Source: Terracoccus luteus (GTDB lineage Bacteria > Actinomycetota > Actinomycetes > Actinomycetales > Dermatophilaceae). From it: a DNA stretch of 64,000 nucleotides. A program made the translations under genes and the position numbers. Numbering within the stretch: the stretch's first letter is position 1; every line of letters starts with the position of its first letter. Location: assembly GCF_003635045.1 (NCBI RefSeq), contig NZ_RBXT01000001.1:1364001-1428000 (forward strand). The letters are read 5' to 3'. Shown in pieces: positions 7,206 to 15,858 of this stretch. The notes beneath the pieces were generated by a model. The model did no database searches, was not told the origin of the DNA, and was given only the letters and a program-made list of their open reading frames with translations.

Positions 7206-9338
7206 GTGGCTTCCGCCTCCCGCCCCACCTCGTCCGGCACGGGCGACTACACCGCCCGCCACCTCCAGGTCCTCGAGGGCCTCGAGGCGGTGCGCAAGCG
7301 ACCCGGCATGTACATCGGCTCGACCGACCAGCGCGGCCTCATGCACTGCCTGTGGGAGATCATCGACAACGCCGTCGACGAGGCGCTGGCGGGTGTGTGC
7401 ACCGACATCGTCGTCGTCCTCGGGGCCGACGGCTCCATCGAGGTGCGTGACAACGGCCGTGGCATCCCCGTCGACGTCGAGCAGCGCACCGGTCTGTCCG
7501 GCGTCGAGGTCGTCTTCACCAAGCTGCACGCCGGGGGCAAGTTCGGCGGTGGCTCCTACGCCGCCACGGGAGGCCTGCACGGCGTCGGCGCCTCGGTCGT
7601 CAACGCCCTGTCGTCCCGCCTCGACGTCGAGGTCGACCGCGCCGGCAAGACGTACGGCATGAGCTTCCGTCGGGGCGAGCCCGGGCGGTTCGCCGACTCC
7701 GGCACGACCGGTGCACCACACTCGCCCGACGCCGCCTTCACCGCCTACGAGACCCGCAGCGAGCTGCCCGTCGTCGGCAAGGCGAAGCGGGGCGTCACCG
7801 GCACGCGGGTGCGCTTCTGGCCCGACCGCCAGATCTTCCTCAAGAGCGCCGACCTCGACTACGACCAGCTGACCGCCCGCGCCCGGCAGACGAGCTTCCT
7901 CATCCCCGGCCTGCGCCTCGTCCTGCGCGACGAGCGGGCGGCCTCCTCCGGCGAGCCCGTCGTCGAGGAGGTCTTCCAGCACGACGGTGGCATCAGCGAG
8001 TTCGTCGAGTTCCTCGCCCCCGACGCCGCCATCACCGACGTGATGCGGCTCGAGGGGTCGGGCACCTTCACCGAGACGGTCCCCGTGCTCGACGACCAGG
8101 GGCACATGACCCCGACCGAGGTGCAGCGAGAGTGCGGAGTCGACGTCGCGCTGCGCTGGGGCCAGGGCTACGACGCCCGCCTGCTGTCGTTCGTCAACAT
8201 CATCACGACCCCCAAGGGCGGCACCCACGTCACCGGGTTCGAGCAGGCGCTGCTCAAGGTCTTCCGCCGCCAGCTCGAGCTCAACGCCCGCCGCCTCAAG
8301 GTCGGCAACGACAAGCCGGAGAAGGACGACGTGCTCGCCGGGCTCACCGCCGTCGTCACCGTGCGCCTCGCCGAGCCCCAGTTCGAGGGCCAGACGAAGG
8401 AGGTGCTCGGCACCAACGCCGTGCGCGCCATCGTCGCCAAGGTGGTCGAGCAGCAGCTGACCGAGCGTCTGACGTCGTCGAAGCGCGACGACAAGCTGCA
8501 GGCCACGCGGCTGCTCGAGAAGGTGACGGCCGAGATGAAGTCGCGCATCAGCGCGCGGCTGCACAAGGAGACCCAGCGCCGCAAGACCGCCCTCGAGAGC
8601 TCGAGCCTGCCGACGAAGCTGCGCGACTGCCGCACGACCGACGTCGGGCGCACCGAGCTGTTCATCGTGGAGGGCGACTCGGCCATGGGCACGGCCAAGG
8701 AGGCCCGCAACAGCGAGTTCCAGGCCCTGCTGCCGATCCGCGGCAAGATCCTCAACGTCCAGAAGGCGTCCGTGGGCGACATGCTCAAGAACGTCGAGTG
8801 CGCCTCGATCATCCAGGTCATCGGCGCCGGGTCGGGCCGCACCTTCGAGCTCGAGGCCGCCCGCTACGGCAAGGTCATCATCATGACCGACGCCGACGTC
8901 GACGGCGCCCACATCCGCACGCTGCTGCTCACGCTGTTCTTCCGCTACATGCGCCCGCTCGTCGAGGCGGGTCGCGTCTATGCCGCCATGCCGCCGCTGC
9001 ACCGCATCGAGGTCGTCAACGCCGGCGCGAAGAAGAACGAGCTCATCTACACGTACAACGACGCCGACCTGCGTCGCACCCTCGCGCGCCTCGAGCGCGG
9101 CAACAAGAAGATCAAGCAGCCGATGCAGCGCTACAAGGGCCTCGGCGAGATGGACGCCGACCAGCTGGCCGACACGACGATGGACCCCCGCAAGCGCACC
9201 CTGCGCCAGGTGACGATGCGCGACCTCGAGGCGGCCGAGCGCGTCTTCGAGCTGCTCATGGGCAACGAGGTCGCGCCCCGCAAGGACTTCATCATCGACA
9301 GCGCCGCCGAGGTCGACCGCGAGCGCATCGACGCCTGA
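7206..9338 (+). CDS. parE: Type IIA topoisomerase subunit B (topoisomerase IV, ParE-type)
   Basis: A 710-residue ATPase subunit of a GyrB/ParE enzyme. The GHKL ATPase domain starts at DYTARHLQVLEGLEAVRKRPGMYIGS and has EIIDNAVDEAL (residues 51-61). A transducer domain follows, then TOPRIM with EGDSAMG (about 489) and DADVDGAHIRTLLLTLFFRY (about 562), and the C-terminal RYKGLGEMDADQL. The EGDSAMGTAKEARN version, rather than EGDSAGG, and the partner gene at 16863 point to the second topoisomerase of Actinobacteria instead of the oriC-linked gyrase. GTG 7206 is preferred; GTG 7164 in the same frame would add 14 residues. Confidence 0.88.
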   Translation: MASASRPTSSGTGDYTARHLQVLEGLEAVRKRPGMYIGSTDQRGLMHCLWEIIDNAVDEALAGVCTDIVVVLGADGSIEVRDNGRGIPVDVEQRTGLSGVEVVFTKLHAGGKFGGGSYAATGGLHGVGASVVNALSSRLDVEVDRAGKTYGMSFRRGEPGRFADSGTTGAPHSPDAAFTAYETRSELPVVGKAKRGVTGTRVRFWPDRQIFLKSADLDYDQLTARARQTSFLIPGLRLVLRDERAASSGEPVVEEVFQHDGGISEFVEFLAPDAAITDVMRLEGSGTFTETVPVLDDQGHMTPTEVQRECGVDVALRWGQGYDARLLSFVNIITTPKGGTHVTGFEQALLKVFRRQLELNARRLKVGNDKPEKDDVLAGLTAVVTVRLAEPQFEGQTKEVLGTNAVRAIVAKVVEQQLTERLTSSKRDDKLQATRLLEKVTAEMKSRISARLHKETQRRKTALESSSLPTKLRDCRTTDVGRTELFIVEGDSAMGTAKEARNSEFQALLPIRGKILNVQKASVGDMLKNVECASIIQVIGAGSGRTFELEAARYGKVIIMTDADVDGAHIRTLLLTLFFRYMRPLVEAGRVYAAMPPLHRIEVVNAGAKKNELIYTYNDADLRRTLARLERGNKKIKQPMQRYKGLGEMDADQLADTTMDPRKRTLRQVTMRDLEAAERVFELLMGNEVAPRKDFIIDSAAEVDRERIDA

Positions 9339-9475
9339 GCGTCGCCCACCGGGCCGGATGCCGGTCCGCCCGGCGAGACGGTGAGCGCCCTCGCAGGCCC
9401 GTTGCTCCGCGACCCGTGCTTACCATGTGGTCCCGTGCCGCCCGGCGTGCGGGACCGTCGCCGAAGGGGATTCGC

Positions 9476-10786
9476 ATGAGTCAGGGCAGCACGACCGACG
9501 CCGCCGACGGGCACGACCGGCACTTTGCCGTCGACGTGCCCGCCTCCGGGGCCGGGTCGCAGCCGTTGACCCGGCCCGAGCGGCCGCTCGAGGAGCAGCC
9601 GCCGCCGCAGCCCGCCGGAACCCCTGCCACCGGGCGACGTGACGACGTGGGCACCCGTGGTGGCGGGTCGGAGGGGCCGGGCTCACCGGCATCCGGTGAG
9701 GTCCGCGAAGTGGCGGACGCGACGGGTACCGACGGCGCGAGCGAGGCGGACGAGGCCGTCGCGGCCCTCGACGTCCGGCCGGAGACGACCGTGCCCGGCG
9801 CCACCGCGTACCTGCAGCAGGACGAGCTCGACTGGGCCGCCGAGCGGATCCGCCGCGTGTCCGAGGCCTTCACGGCCAAGGTCGTCGGGCAGGCGCGGCT
9901 GCAGGAGACGCTGCTCATCGCCCTGCTCACCGGCGGTCACGTCCTGCTCGAGAGCGTCCCCGGCCTGGCCAAGACGACGGCGGCGCAGACGCTCGCCGAG
10001 GCGGTGGGCGGGCGCTTCCACCGCATCCAGTGCACCCCCGACCTGCTGCCGAGCGACATCGTCGGCACCCAGGTCTACAACCAGCACTCGGGGACCTTCG
10101 AGACCCAGCTCGGCCCGGTGCACGCCAACGTCGTGCTGCTCGACGAGATCAACCGCAGCAGCGCCAAGACGCAGTCGGCGATGCTCGAGGCGATGCAGGA
10201 GCGGCAGACCTCGATCGGCGACCGCACGTACCCGCTGCCCGACCCCTTCCTCGTCCTCGCGACCCAGAACCCCATCGAGCAGGAGGGCACCTACCCGCTG
10301 CCCGAGGCGCAGATGGACCGGTTCATGCTCAAGGACGTCCTCGACTACCCCTCGCCCGCCGAGGAGGCCGAGGTGCTGCGCCGCATCGACTCCGGCGTCT
10401 TCGCCGCGCAGCCGCACCCGGTCGTCTCGCTCGACGACGTCAGCCGCCTGCGCCGACTCGCCTCCCGGGTCTACGTCGACCCGGCGATCGTCAACTACAT
10501 CGTCGGCATCACCTACGTGACCCGGCACCCGCGCGACTACGTCGAGCCGCGGCTCGCCGGGTACGTCGAGTTCGGGGCGAGCCCGCGGGCGAGCATCGCC
10601 TTCGCGAGCGCCGCCCGGGCGCGGGCGCTCGTCGACGGGCGCAACCACGTCGTCCCCGACGACGTCAAGGCCCTGACGCACCGCGTGCTGCGTCACCGGG
10701 TGACCCTCGGCTTCGAGGCCGCCGCCGACGAGGTGGCGGTCGAGCAGGTCGTCGACGCCATGGTCAACGGGATCCGGACCCCCTGA
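9476..10786 (+). CDS. MoxR-family AAA+ ATPase
   Basis: A 436-residue AAA+ protein. Residues 1-~120 are a Pro/Gly/Glu-rich disordered extension. The ATPase follows with Walker A ESVPGLAKTTAA (from ~159), Walker B VVLLDEINR (about 219-227), sensor 1 ATQNPIEQEGTYPLPEAQMDRF and a lid domain ending GIRTP. MoxR ATPases are chaperone-like and work with VWA-domain partners to mature or insert metals into client proteins. The ATG at 9476 has GAAGGGGA upstream. It heads a run with DUF58, two VWA proteins and a TPR protein, the standard MoxR gene set; no client enzyme is encoded in the cluster. Confidence 0.92.
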   Translation: MSQGSTTDAADGHDRHFAVDVPASGAGSQPLTRPERPLEEQPPPQPAGTPATGRRDDVGTRGGGSEGPGSPASGEVREVADATGTDGASEADEAVAALDVRPETTVPGATAYLQQDELDWAAERIRRVSEAFTAKVVGQARLQETLLIALLTGGHVLLESVPGLAKTTAAQTLAEAVGGRFHRIQCTPDLLPSDIVGTQVYNQHSGTFETQLGPVHANVVLLDEINRSSAKTQSAMLEAMQERQTSIGDRTYPLPDPFLVLATQNPIEQEGTYPLPEAQMDRFMLKDVLDYPSPAEEAEVLRRIDSGVFAAQPHPVVSLDDVSRLRRLASRVYVDPAIVNYIVGITYVTRHPRDYVEPRLAGYVEFGASPRASIAFASAARARALVDGRNHVVPDDVKALTHRVLRHRVTLGFEAAADEVAVEQVVDAMVNGIRTP

Positions 10787-10842
10787 GGGTCGGACCAGAG
10801 CCCCACGAGCCGGAGCAGCGAGAGAGCGCAGGAGCCGACCAC

Positions 10843-11730
10843 ATGCCGACGACGATGCTGACGCGGGTGAAGAGCAAGCTCTTCGTCCATGCCCGGCGTC
10901 GCTCGCGCGGGATGCTCGAGGGCGAGTACGCCTCGGTCTTCCACGGGCGCAGCCTCGACTACGACGACCTGCGCGACTACGTCATCGGTGACGAGGTCCG
11001 CGACATCGACTGGAAGGCGAGCGCCAGGCACACGCGGCCGTTGGTCAAGCGCTACGTCGCCAACCGCAAGCAGAACCTCGTCCTCGTCGTCGACACCGGC
11101 CGAGGCATGGCGGCGACGACGCGCAGCGGGGAGAGCAAGAAGGACGTCGCGGTCGCCGCGGCGGGTCTCGTCGGGTGGCTCGCCCAGCGGCACGGTGACC
11201 TCGTGGGGCTGGTTCGCGGGACGGCATCCTCGACGGTCTCGCACGACCTGCGCGGCACCGAGGCGCACCTCGAGCTGCTGCTGCGCGCGGTCGACGGCGC
11301 GACCCGGCTCGACGGGGAGCAGAGCAACCTCGCCGTGCAGCTGCGGTGGATCGTGCAGAACGTCAAGCGGCGCCTGTTCCTGCTCGTCGTCGCCGACGAC
11401 CGCGACCTCGACCCGGCCCTCGACGAGCTGCTGCGCCGGCTGCACGTGCAGCACGAGATCCTCTGGCTCACGGTCGAGGACGCCGACCCGACCGCGATCG
11501 ACGCGGGCGTGACGGCCTACGACGTGGCCGACGGCTACTCCCTGCCGACCGGGGTGCGGCTCGACCCGAAGGTGCGGGCGGCGTGGGCGGCCGAGACCCG
11601 GGCGCGGCTGCAGCGCACGAACGAGCTGCTCGACCGGCGCGCCATCAACCACGCCCGGGTGGGCTCGACCGACCAGGTGGTCACCACCGTGTTCGCCCTG
11701 CTCGAGAGGCAGCGCCGTGCTCGCCGCTGA
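10843..11730 (+). CDS. DUF58 domain protein of the MoxR cluster
   Basis: A 295-residue soluble protein with the DUF58 signature (GRSLDYDDLRDYVIGDEVRDIDWKASAR, about residues 36-62), followed by a divergent VWA-like fold (VLVVDTGRGM, with the MIDAS serines not conserved). GGAG at 10831 precedes the ATG at 10843. DUF58 proteins pair with MoxR ATPases and VWA partners. Its end overlaps the next start by 14 bp, so translation is coupled. Confidence 0.88.
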   Translation: MPTTMLTRVKSKLFVHARRRSRGMLEGEYASVFHGRSLDYDDLRDYVIGDEVRDIDWKASARHTRPLVKRYVANRKQNLVLVVDTGRGMAATTRSGESKKDVAVAAAGLVGWLAQRHGDLVGLVRGTASSTVSHDLRGTEAHLELLLRAVDGATRLDGEQSNLAVQLRWIVQNVKRRLFLLVVADDRDLDPALDELLRRLHVQHEILWLTVEDADPTAIDAGVTAYDVADGYSLPTGVRLDPKVRAAWAAETRARLQRTNELLDRRAINHARVGSTDQVVTTVFALLERQRRARR

Positions 11731-12202
11731 CCCGACGCCGCCACCCGGCTTCTACGCCCCCGACCCCTACGCCACCCGGTGGCTGTGGATCGGTGTGGCC
11801 CTGCTCGCCGCCGTCGTGCTCTGGTACGCGTGGGTGTGGTGGTCGACCCGTGAGCGGGCGCTGGTGGTGCCGCCCCGCATCACCGCCGACCGGCTGACCC
11901 GGCTGCGGGCCGACTACGCCCGCCAGATCGACGTCGTCGTCGCCCGTGCCGACACCGGCGAGATCACCCAACGTCGGGCGCACCAGCAGCTGAGCGTGCT
12001 CGTGCGCCACTTCGTGCAGGAGGTGTCCGGCATCCACGCCCCGACGATGACACTGACCGACCTCAACGCCCGCGGCGAGCGGCTCGAGCCCGTGTCGGAG
12101 GTCGTCGGGACGCTCTACCCCGGGGAGTTCGCGCCCGGGCAGGCCAGCACCGTCGGCGGCGCCGCGGCCGTGGCGAAGCAGGTGGTGGCGCGATGGACCT
12201 GA
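11717..12202 (+). CDS. Single-pass membrane protein of the MoxR cluster (DUF4381-like)
   Basis: A 161-residue protein with one N-terminal membrane helix (WLWIGVALLAAVVLWYAWVWW, about 22-42) preceded by a short proline-rich segment, and a cytosolic helical domain rich in Arg and Leu. Position and topology match the small DUF4381-type member that follows DUF58 in MoxR operons, but the primary sequence is not distinctive. The GTG start lies inside the preceding gene and the stop overlaps the next start. Confidence 0.7.
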   Translation: MLAADPTPPPGFYAPDPYATRWLWIGVALLAAVVLWYAWVWWSTRERALVVPPRITADRLTRLRADYARQIDVVVARADTGEITQRRAHQQLSVLVRHFVQEVSGIHAPTMTLTDLNARGERLEPVSEVVGTLYPGEFAPGQASTVGGAAAVAKQVVARWT

Positions 12203-13167
12203 AGTACCCGGCCCTGCTGGCCGTCGCCCTGCTCCTCGCCGTCGTCGGCGTGATGCTCGTCCACCGGCGCCTCACGAAGCGGCGCGGTGTCAGCGCCGCC
12301 GCTGTCGCGAACTCGACTGCCCTGACAGCACTTCCGGCCTTCCAGCGGGCGCTGCGCGGGCACCGCATCCGGCTCGCGGTCCTGGCCGCGAGCGGGTGCC
12401 TGCTCGCGGGGTCGGCCCTCGTCGGGGCGGCGCGCCCGCTCGACACGACGGTCGAGCAACCCCAGACGCGCAACCGCGACATCATGCTCTGCCTCGACAT
12501 CTCCGGCTCGATGGCCTCGTTCGACGCCGAGCTCGTCTCGACCTTCCAGGACCTCGTCAAGAGCTTCCAGGGCGAGCGCATCGGGCTCGTCATCTTCAAC
12601 TCGTCGGCCGCCACCGTCTTCCCGCTCACCGACGACTACGTCTTCATCAACGACGAGCTCGCCAACGCGCAGAAGGCACTGTCCGGCGACCCCGAGTATG
12701 ACTCCTTCTTCGCCGGCACCTTCAACGGGCGCGGGACCTCGCTGATCGGCGACGGCCTCGCGACGTGCGTGACGAGCTTCGACCGGGTCGACACCCAGCG
12801 GGCGCGCTCCGTCGTGCTCGCCACCGACAACCACCTCGCCGGCCGACCGCTCGTCGAGGTCGACGAGGCGGGCCGACTCGCCACGTCGAAGGGCGTGCGC
12901 GTCTACGGCCTCAACCCGCAGGAGGACGGGCTCGACAGCGAGGCCGCCGAGATGCGCACCGTCGTCACCGCCACGGGCGGCCGCTACTTCGCGATGGGCG
13001 ACGAGGGCGCCATCGGCTCCATCGTCAGCTCGGTGCAGGCGCAGGAGGCCAGCCTCATCGACTCGGCCGCCCGCGCGCTCTACACCGACAGCCCGACGCT
13101 GCCCATCGCGTTCGCGGGCCTCGGCCTCGCCGGCGTCATCGGGGCGGCACGGCGGTGGTCGTCGTGA
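12193..13167 (+). CDS. VWA-domain membrane protein (BatA-like)
   Basis: A 324-residue protein with two N-terminal membrane helices (about 5-23 and 57-77), then a von Willebrand A domain with a canonical MIDAS motif DISGS (from residue 102), a threonine motif in GRGTSLIGDGL and an aspartate in VVLATDNHLAG. A final hydrophobic segment (PIAFAGLGLAGVIGAA) anchors the C terminus. In MoxR systems the VWA protein binds a divalent metal and a client or partner at the membrane face. It overlaps both neighbours. Confidence 0.88.
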   Translation: MDLKYPALLAVALLLAVVGVMLVHRRLTKRRGVSAAAVANSTALTALPAFQRALRGHRIRLAVLAASGCLLAGSALVGAARPLDTTVEQPQTRNRDIMLCLDISGSMASFDAELVSTFQDLVKSFQGERIGLVIFNSSAATVFPLTDDYVFINDELANAQKALSGDPEYDSFFAGTFNGRGTSLIGDGLATCVTSFDRVDTQRARSVVLATDNHLAGRPLVEVDEAGRLATSKGVRVYGLNPQEDGLDSEAAEMRTVVTATGGRYFAMGDEGAIGSIVSSVQAQEASLIDSAARALYTDSPTLPIAFAGLGLAGVIGAARRWSS

Positions 13168-14267
13168 CGTTCCTGCCCGTGGTGGCCTGGCCCCTGCTGC
13201 TCTTCCTCGTCCTCGCCGCCCTCGTGGCCGTGTGGTGGCCGTCCGACGGTCGGATGCCGGTGGGCCGGTCCGGGCGCGCCGGTGCGGTCACCGGGTCTCC
13301 CGGGTCGGTCGGGGCGGGAACCGTCCCGACCGGGAGGTCCGTGCGGTCGGCACTGTCGAGGCCGGCCGGCACCCGATGGCGCCTGACCGTTGCGGTCGCG
13401 CTGCTCGGCACGGCGGCACTGCGGCCGGGACTCCCCGGTGGTGAGGTCGACACGACCGCGGCCAACCTCAACGTCTACTTCGTCGTCGACACGACGACGA
13501 GCATCGTCGCGGAGGACTACGGCGACGAGCGGCCGCGCGTGCTCGGGGTGCGCGACGACATCGTCGACATCGCGCGGGCCCTGCCGGGGGCGCGGTACTC
13601 GGTGCTCACCTTCGACCAGTCGACGCGGGTCCGGCTGCCGCTGACGACCGACACGACGGCCCTCGGTGCGGCGGTCGAGACCCTCGCCCCCGAGCCGTCG
13701 GAGTACTCGCGCGGCACCACCGTCTCCGAGGCCAGGGAGCGGCTGGCGGCCCTGCTCGAGCAGGCGAGCACCGCCCAGCCCGAGCGCGGCCGGGTCGTCT
13801 TCTACCTCGGAGACGGCGAGCAGACGGCCGCCGACCCGCCGGCCCCGTTCGAGATCCGTGAAGGCCTCGTCAACGGGGGAGCGGTGCTCGGGTACGGCAC
13901 GAGCGAGGGCGGCCGCATGCGGGCCACCGCCGCCCGTTTCGGCTCGAGCACCGAGTACCTCAAGGACCCGACCACGGGGGAGGACGCCCGTTCCGTCGCC
14001 GACGATGGGACGCTGCGCGCCATCGCCGAGCAGCTGCGGGTGCCCTACGTCCACCGCGAGGCGGGCGACGGCATCGGCGCCGTCGTCGACGGCATCGACC
14101 TCGACCGCTACGGCACCAACGCCGAGATCGAGCAGCAGCGGGTGCGTGCCCGTGAGGAGCTGTACTGGCCGCTGCTGCTCGGCGTCGCCGGCCTCGCCGT
14201 CTGGGAGATCGGCGCCGCCGTCGCCGGCATCACCTCGAGCCGTCGCCGCCGGGAGGCCGCACCGTGA
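13164..14267 (+). CDS. Second VWA-domain membrane protein (BatB-like) with altered MIDAS
   Basis: A 367-residue protein with an N-terminal helix (TFLPVVAWPLLLFLVLAALVAVWW), a second hydrophobic segment near residue 75, a VWA domain and a C-terminal helix (LYWPLLLGVAGLAVWEIGAAVAG). The MIDAS reads DTTTS (from residue 109), with Thr where the consensus DxSxS has its first Ser; metal binding may still be possible. Translation probably starts at GTG 13164, giving a GTGA overlap with the previous stop, although GTG 13155 is in frame. Confidence 0.83.
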   Translation: MTFLPVVAWPLLLFLVLAALVAVWWPSDGRMPVGRSGRAGAVTGSPGSVGAGTVPTGRSVRSALSRPAGTRWRLTVAVALLGTAALRPGLPGGEVDTTAANLNVYFVVDTTTSIVAEDYGDERPRVLGVRDDIVDIARALPGARYSVLTFDQSTRVRLPLTTDTTALGAAVETLAPEPSEYSRGTTVSEARERLAALLEQASTAQPERGRVVFYLGDGEQTAADPPAPFEIREGLVNGGAVLGYGTSEGGRMRATAARFGSSTEYLKDPTTGEDARSVADDGTLRAIAEQLRVPYVHREAGDGIGAVVDGIDLDRYGTNAEIEQQRVRAREELYWPLLLGVAGLAVWEIGAAVAGITSSRRRREAAP

Positions 14268-15148
14268 CCCGGCCCAGCACCCTGACGACCCCGCCACCCC
14301 GCGCGAGCGAGCCCGGCGCGGCGACCCCGGCCCCGACGGCATCCGACCGCTGGTGGCGTCATCTCCTGTCCCGGATGCCGCGTCGCCGGCGCCGCGCCCT
14401 GCCGCCGCACCTCGCGGCGCGGCGGCGACGTCTGCTGCTCGCCTCGCTGCCCGTGACCGTGCTGCTCGCCCTCGTCGCACTGCGCCTCGTCACCCTCAAC
14501 CCGGTGCACGACCGCACCCTCGCCGCGTACACGGCCGGTGACGTCGACGGCACGACCACGTGGGGCGAGCGGCAGGGCTGGGTCAACGTCGTCGAGGGGT
14601 TCCGTGCCCCCTTCGCGCTCGGCGACGCGCAGGTGCTGGCGGGCCGGTTCGAGCAGGCCCGGCCGTACTTCGAGCAGGCCTTCGAGGAGGTGCCGAAGGG
14701 CGGGGTCGACGAGTGCAAGGTGCGCGTCAACCTCGGCCTGACCTACGAGGCGCTCGGTGACGCCGCGAAGGCCGCCGAGCGGGAGACCGAGTGGCGCCAG
14801 TTCTACGACAAGGGCATCACGACGATGGCCGAGCGGCCGCCCCTGTGCGACGCGCCGGAGGGCGGTGACAGCGGGCAGCGGGCCTCCGACGCGCAGCAGC
14901 GCATGGAGCAGAAGAGCCAGGACGAGCAGCAGCAGGGCCAGGAGCCGCAGCAGCCCCAGGAGGGCCAGGGCGAGCAGCCTCCGCCCCAGCCGCAGCCCGA
15001 CTCCGGGCAGCAGCCGACGCCTGAACAGCAGGAGCGACTGCGCCAGCAGCAGCAGCGCAACACGGCCGAGCGCAACCAGCAGCAGGACGACGACTCCCGC
15101 AGCCAGAACGGCGGCGGGGGAGGCCCGGCGGTGCCCAAGCCCTGGTGA
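14264..15148 (+). CDS. TPR-like membrane protein with glutamine-rich tail (BatC-like), end of the MoxR operon
   Basis: A 294-residue protein. A basic, proline-rich N terminus (1-55) precedes one membrane helix (LLLASLPVTVLLALVALRLVTL, about 57-78). A short tetratricopeptide-like helical pair follows (AQVLAGRFEQARPYFEQAFEEV ... VNLGLTYEALGDAAKAAERE). Residues ~205-294 are a Gln/Pro-rich disordered tail. It starts at GTG 14264 in a GTGA overlap with the second VWA gene. TPR proteins close many MoxR operons, probably as a scaffold outside or at the membrane. Confidence 0.8.
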   Translation: MTRPSTLTTPPPRASEPGAATPAPTASDRWWRHLLSRMPRRRRRALPPHLAARRRRLLLASLPVTVLLALVALRLVTLNPVHDRTLAAYTAGDVDGTTTWGERQGWVNVVEGFRAPFALGDAQVLAGRFEQARPYFEQAFEEVPKGGVDECKVRVNLGLTYEALGDAAKAAERETEWRQFYDKGITTMAERPPLCDAPEGGDSGQRASDAQQRMEQKSQDEQQQGQEPQQPQEGQGEQPPPQPQPDSGQQPTPEQQERLRQQQQRNTAERNQQQDDDSRSQNGGGGGPAVPKPW

Positions 15149-15208
15149 CCACAGCGCCGACAGACCGCGTCCGTCATCGCTGAGCGGATGCCGGGTGGCG
15201 GGCATCGT

Positions 15209-15273
15209 GCGCCTGGCACCTCTCGCCGCCCGGGGGTGTCGAACGCGCGTCACGATGTACGTCTGGCACCCCC
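15209..15273 (+). repeat. Intergenic hairpin element, copy 1
   Basis: GGCACCTCT (15215-15223) is followed by a long imperfect hairpin: 15232-15247 pairs with 15258-15273 using mostly Watson-Crick pairs plus several G-U pairs on the plus strand. The same arrangement (GGCACCTCT, then GGGGTGyCGrACGCGCGTCAC, then TGTrCGyCTGrCACC) recurs at 35481-35536. It lies between the end of the MoxR operon and the convergent globin gene and overlaps the 3' end of the latter. Confidence 0.8.
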
Positions 15274-15798
15274 GCTGGCTCGGAGGCGCCGAGCGCACGG
15301 CCGGGTGACGGCCGGCTCCGTCCAGGCGCCGGGCTGCAGCCCGTCCCACGACCAGTGGGGCACGGCGAGACCCGCGGGCACGTCGTCGGCGGAGACGTGG
15401 AAGCGGTACATCGACGTCGTCGTGGCCCAGGTGAAGTAGTCGTGCAGCACCGTCCGGAGGGGCTCCCCGTCCAGGCCCGCGTCGATGAGGGCCAGGTCGA
15501 AGCAGGCGACGGCCCGCTCGTTCATCTCGGGGTGCTCGCCGTTGCCGCTGTGGGCGCGCACGACCGACGACTCGTCGCCGAGCCCGCGCGAGTAGTCGTC
15601 CGGTCCGCCGAGCGCCTCGGCCCAGTAGGCGGCGAGCCGCTCGGTGTGGTCGTCGCGGTACCCGTGGCTGAAGGCGTGGGCCACGACCGCGTCGGCCAGC
15701 ACCCGTTCGTGCCACGCGTGGGCGAGACGCCGGACGCCGGGACCACCGCCCATCGCCTCGTGCACCGTCGCCCCGGACGCTCCGTCGACCGTCGCCAT
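15250..15798 (-). CDS. Group II truncated haemoglobin-like protein
   Basis: A 182-residue globin-like protein: LAHAWHERVLADAVVAHAFSHGYRDDHTERLAAYWAEALGGP corresponds to the B-E helices of truncated haemoglobins, ERAVACFDLALIDAGL to the G helix, and VPHWSWDGL to the usual C-terminal end of this actinobacterial subfamily. Such proteins bind haem and oxygen and are linked to detoxification of NO or peroxide. The last ~17 residues, rich in Arg, are encoded inside the hairpin element at 15209-15273, so the natural end may once have been shortly after WSWDGL. Confidence 0.78.
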   Translation of the reverse strand: MATVDGASGATVHEAMGGGPGVRRLAHAWHERVLADAVVAHAFSHGYRDDHTERLAAYWAEALGGPDDYSRGLGDESSVVRAHSGNGEHPEMNERAVACFDLALIDAGLDGEPLRTVLHDYFTWATTTSMYRFHVSADDVPAGLAVPHWSWDGLQPGAWTEPAVTRPCARRLRASGGARRTS

Positions 15799-15858
15799 CG
15801 CGCCACTGTGGCACGACCGGGAGTCACCGACCAGCAGCCCACGCAGTGGTGAGGATGG

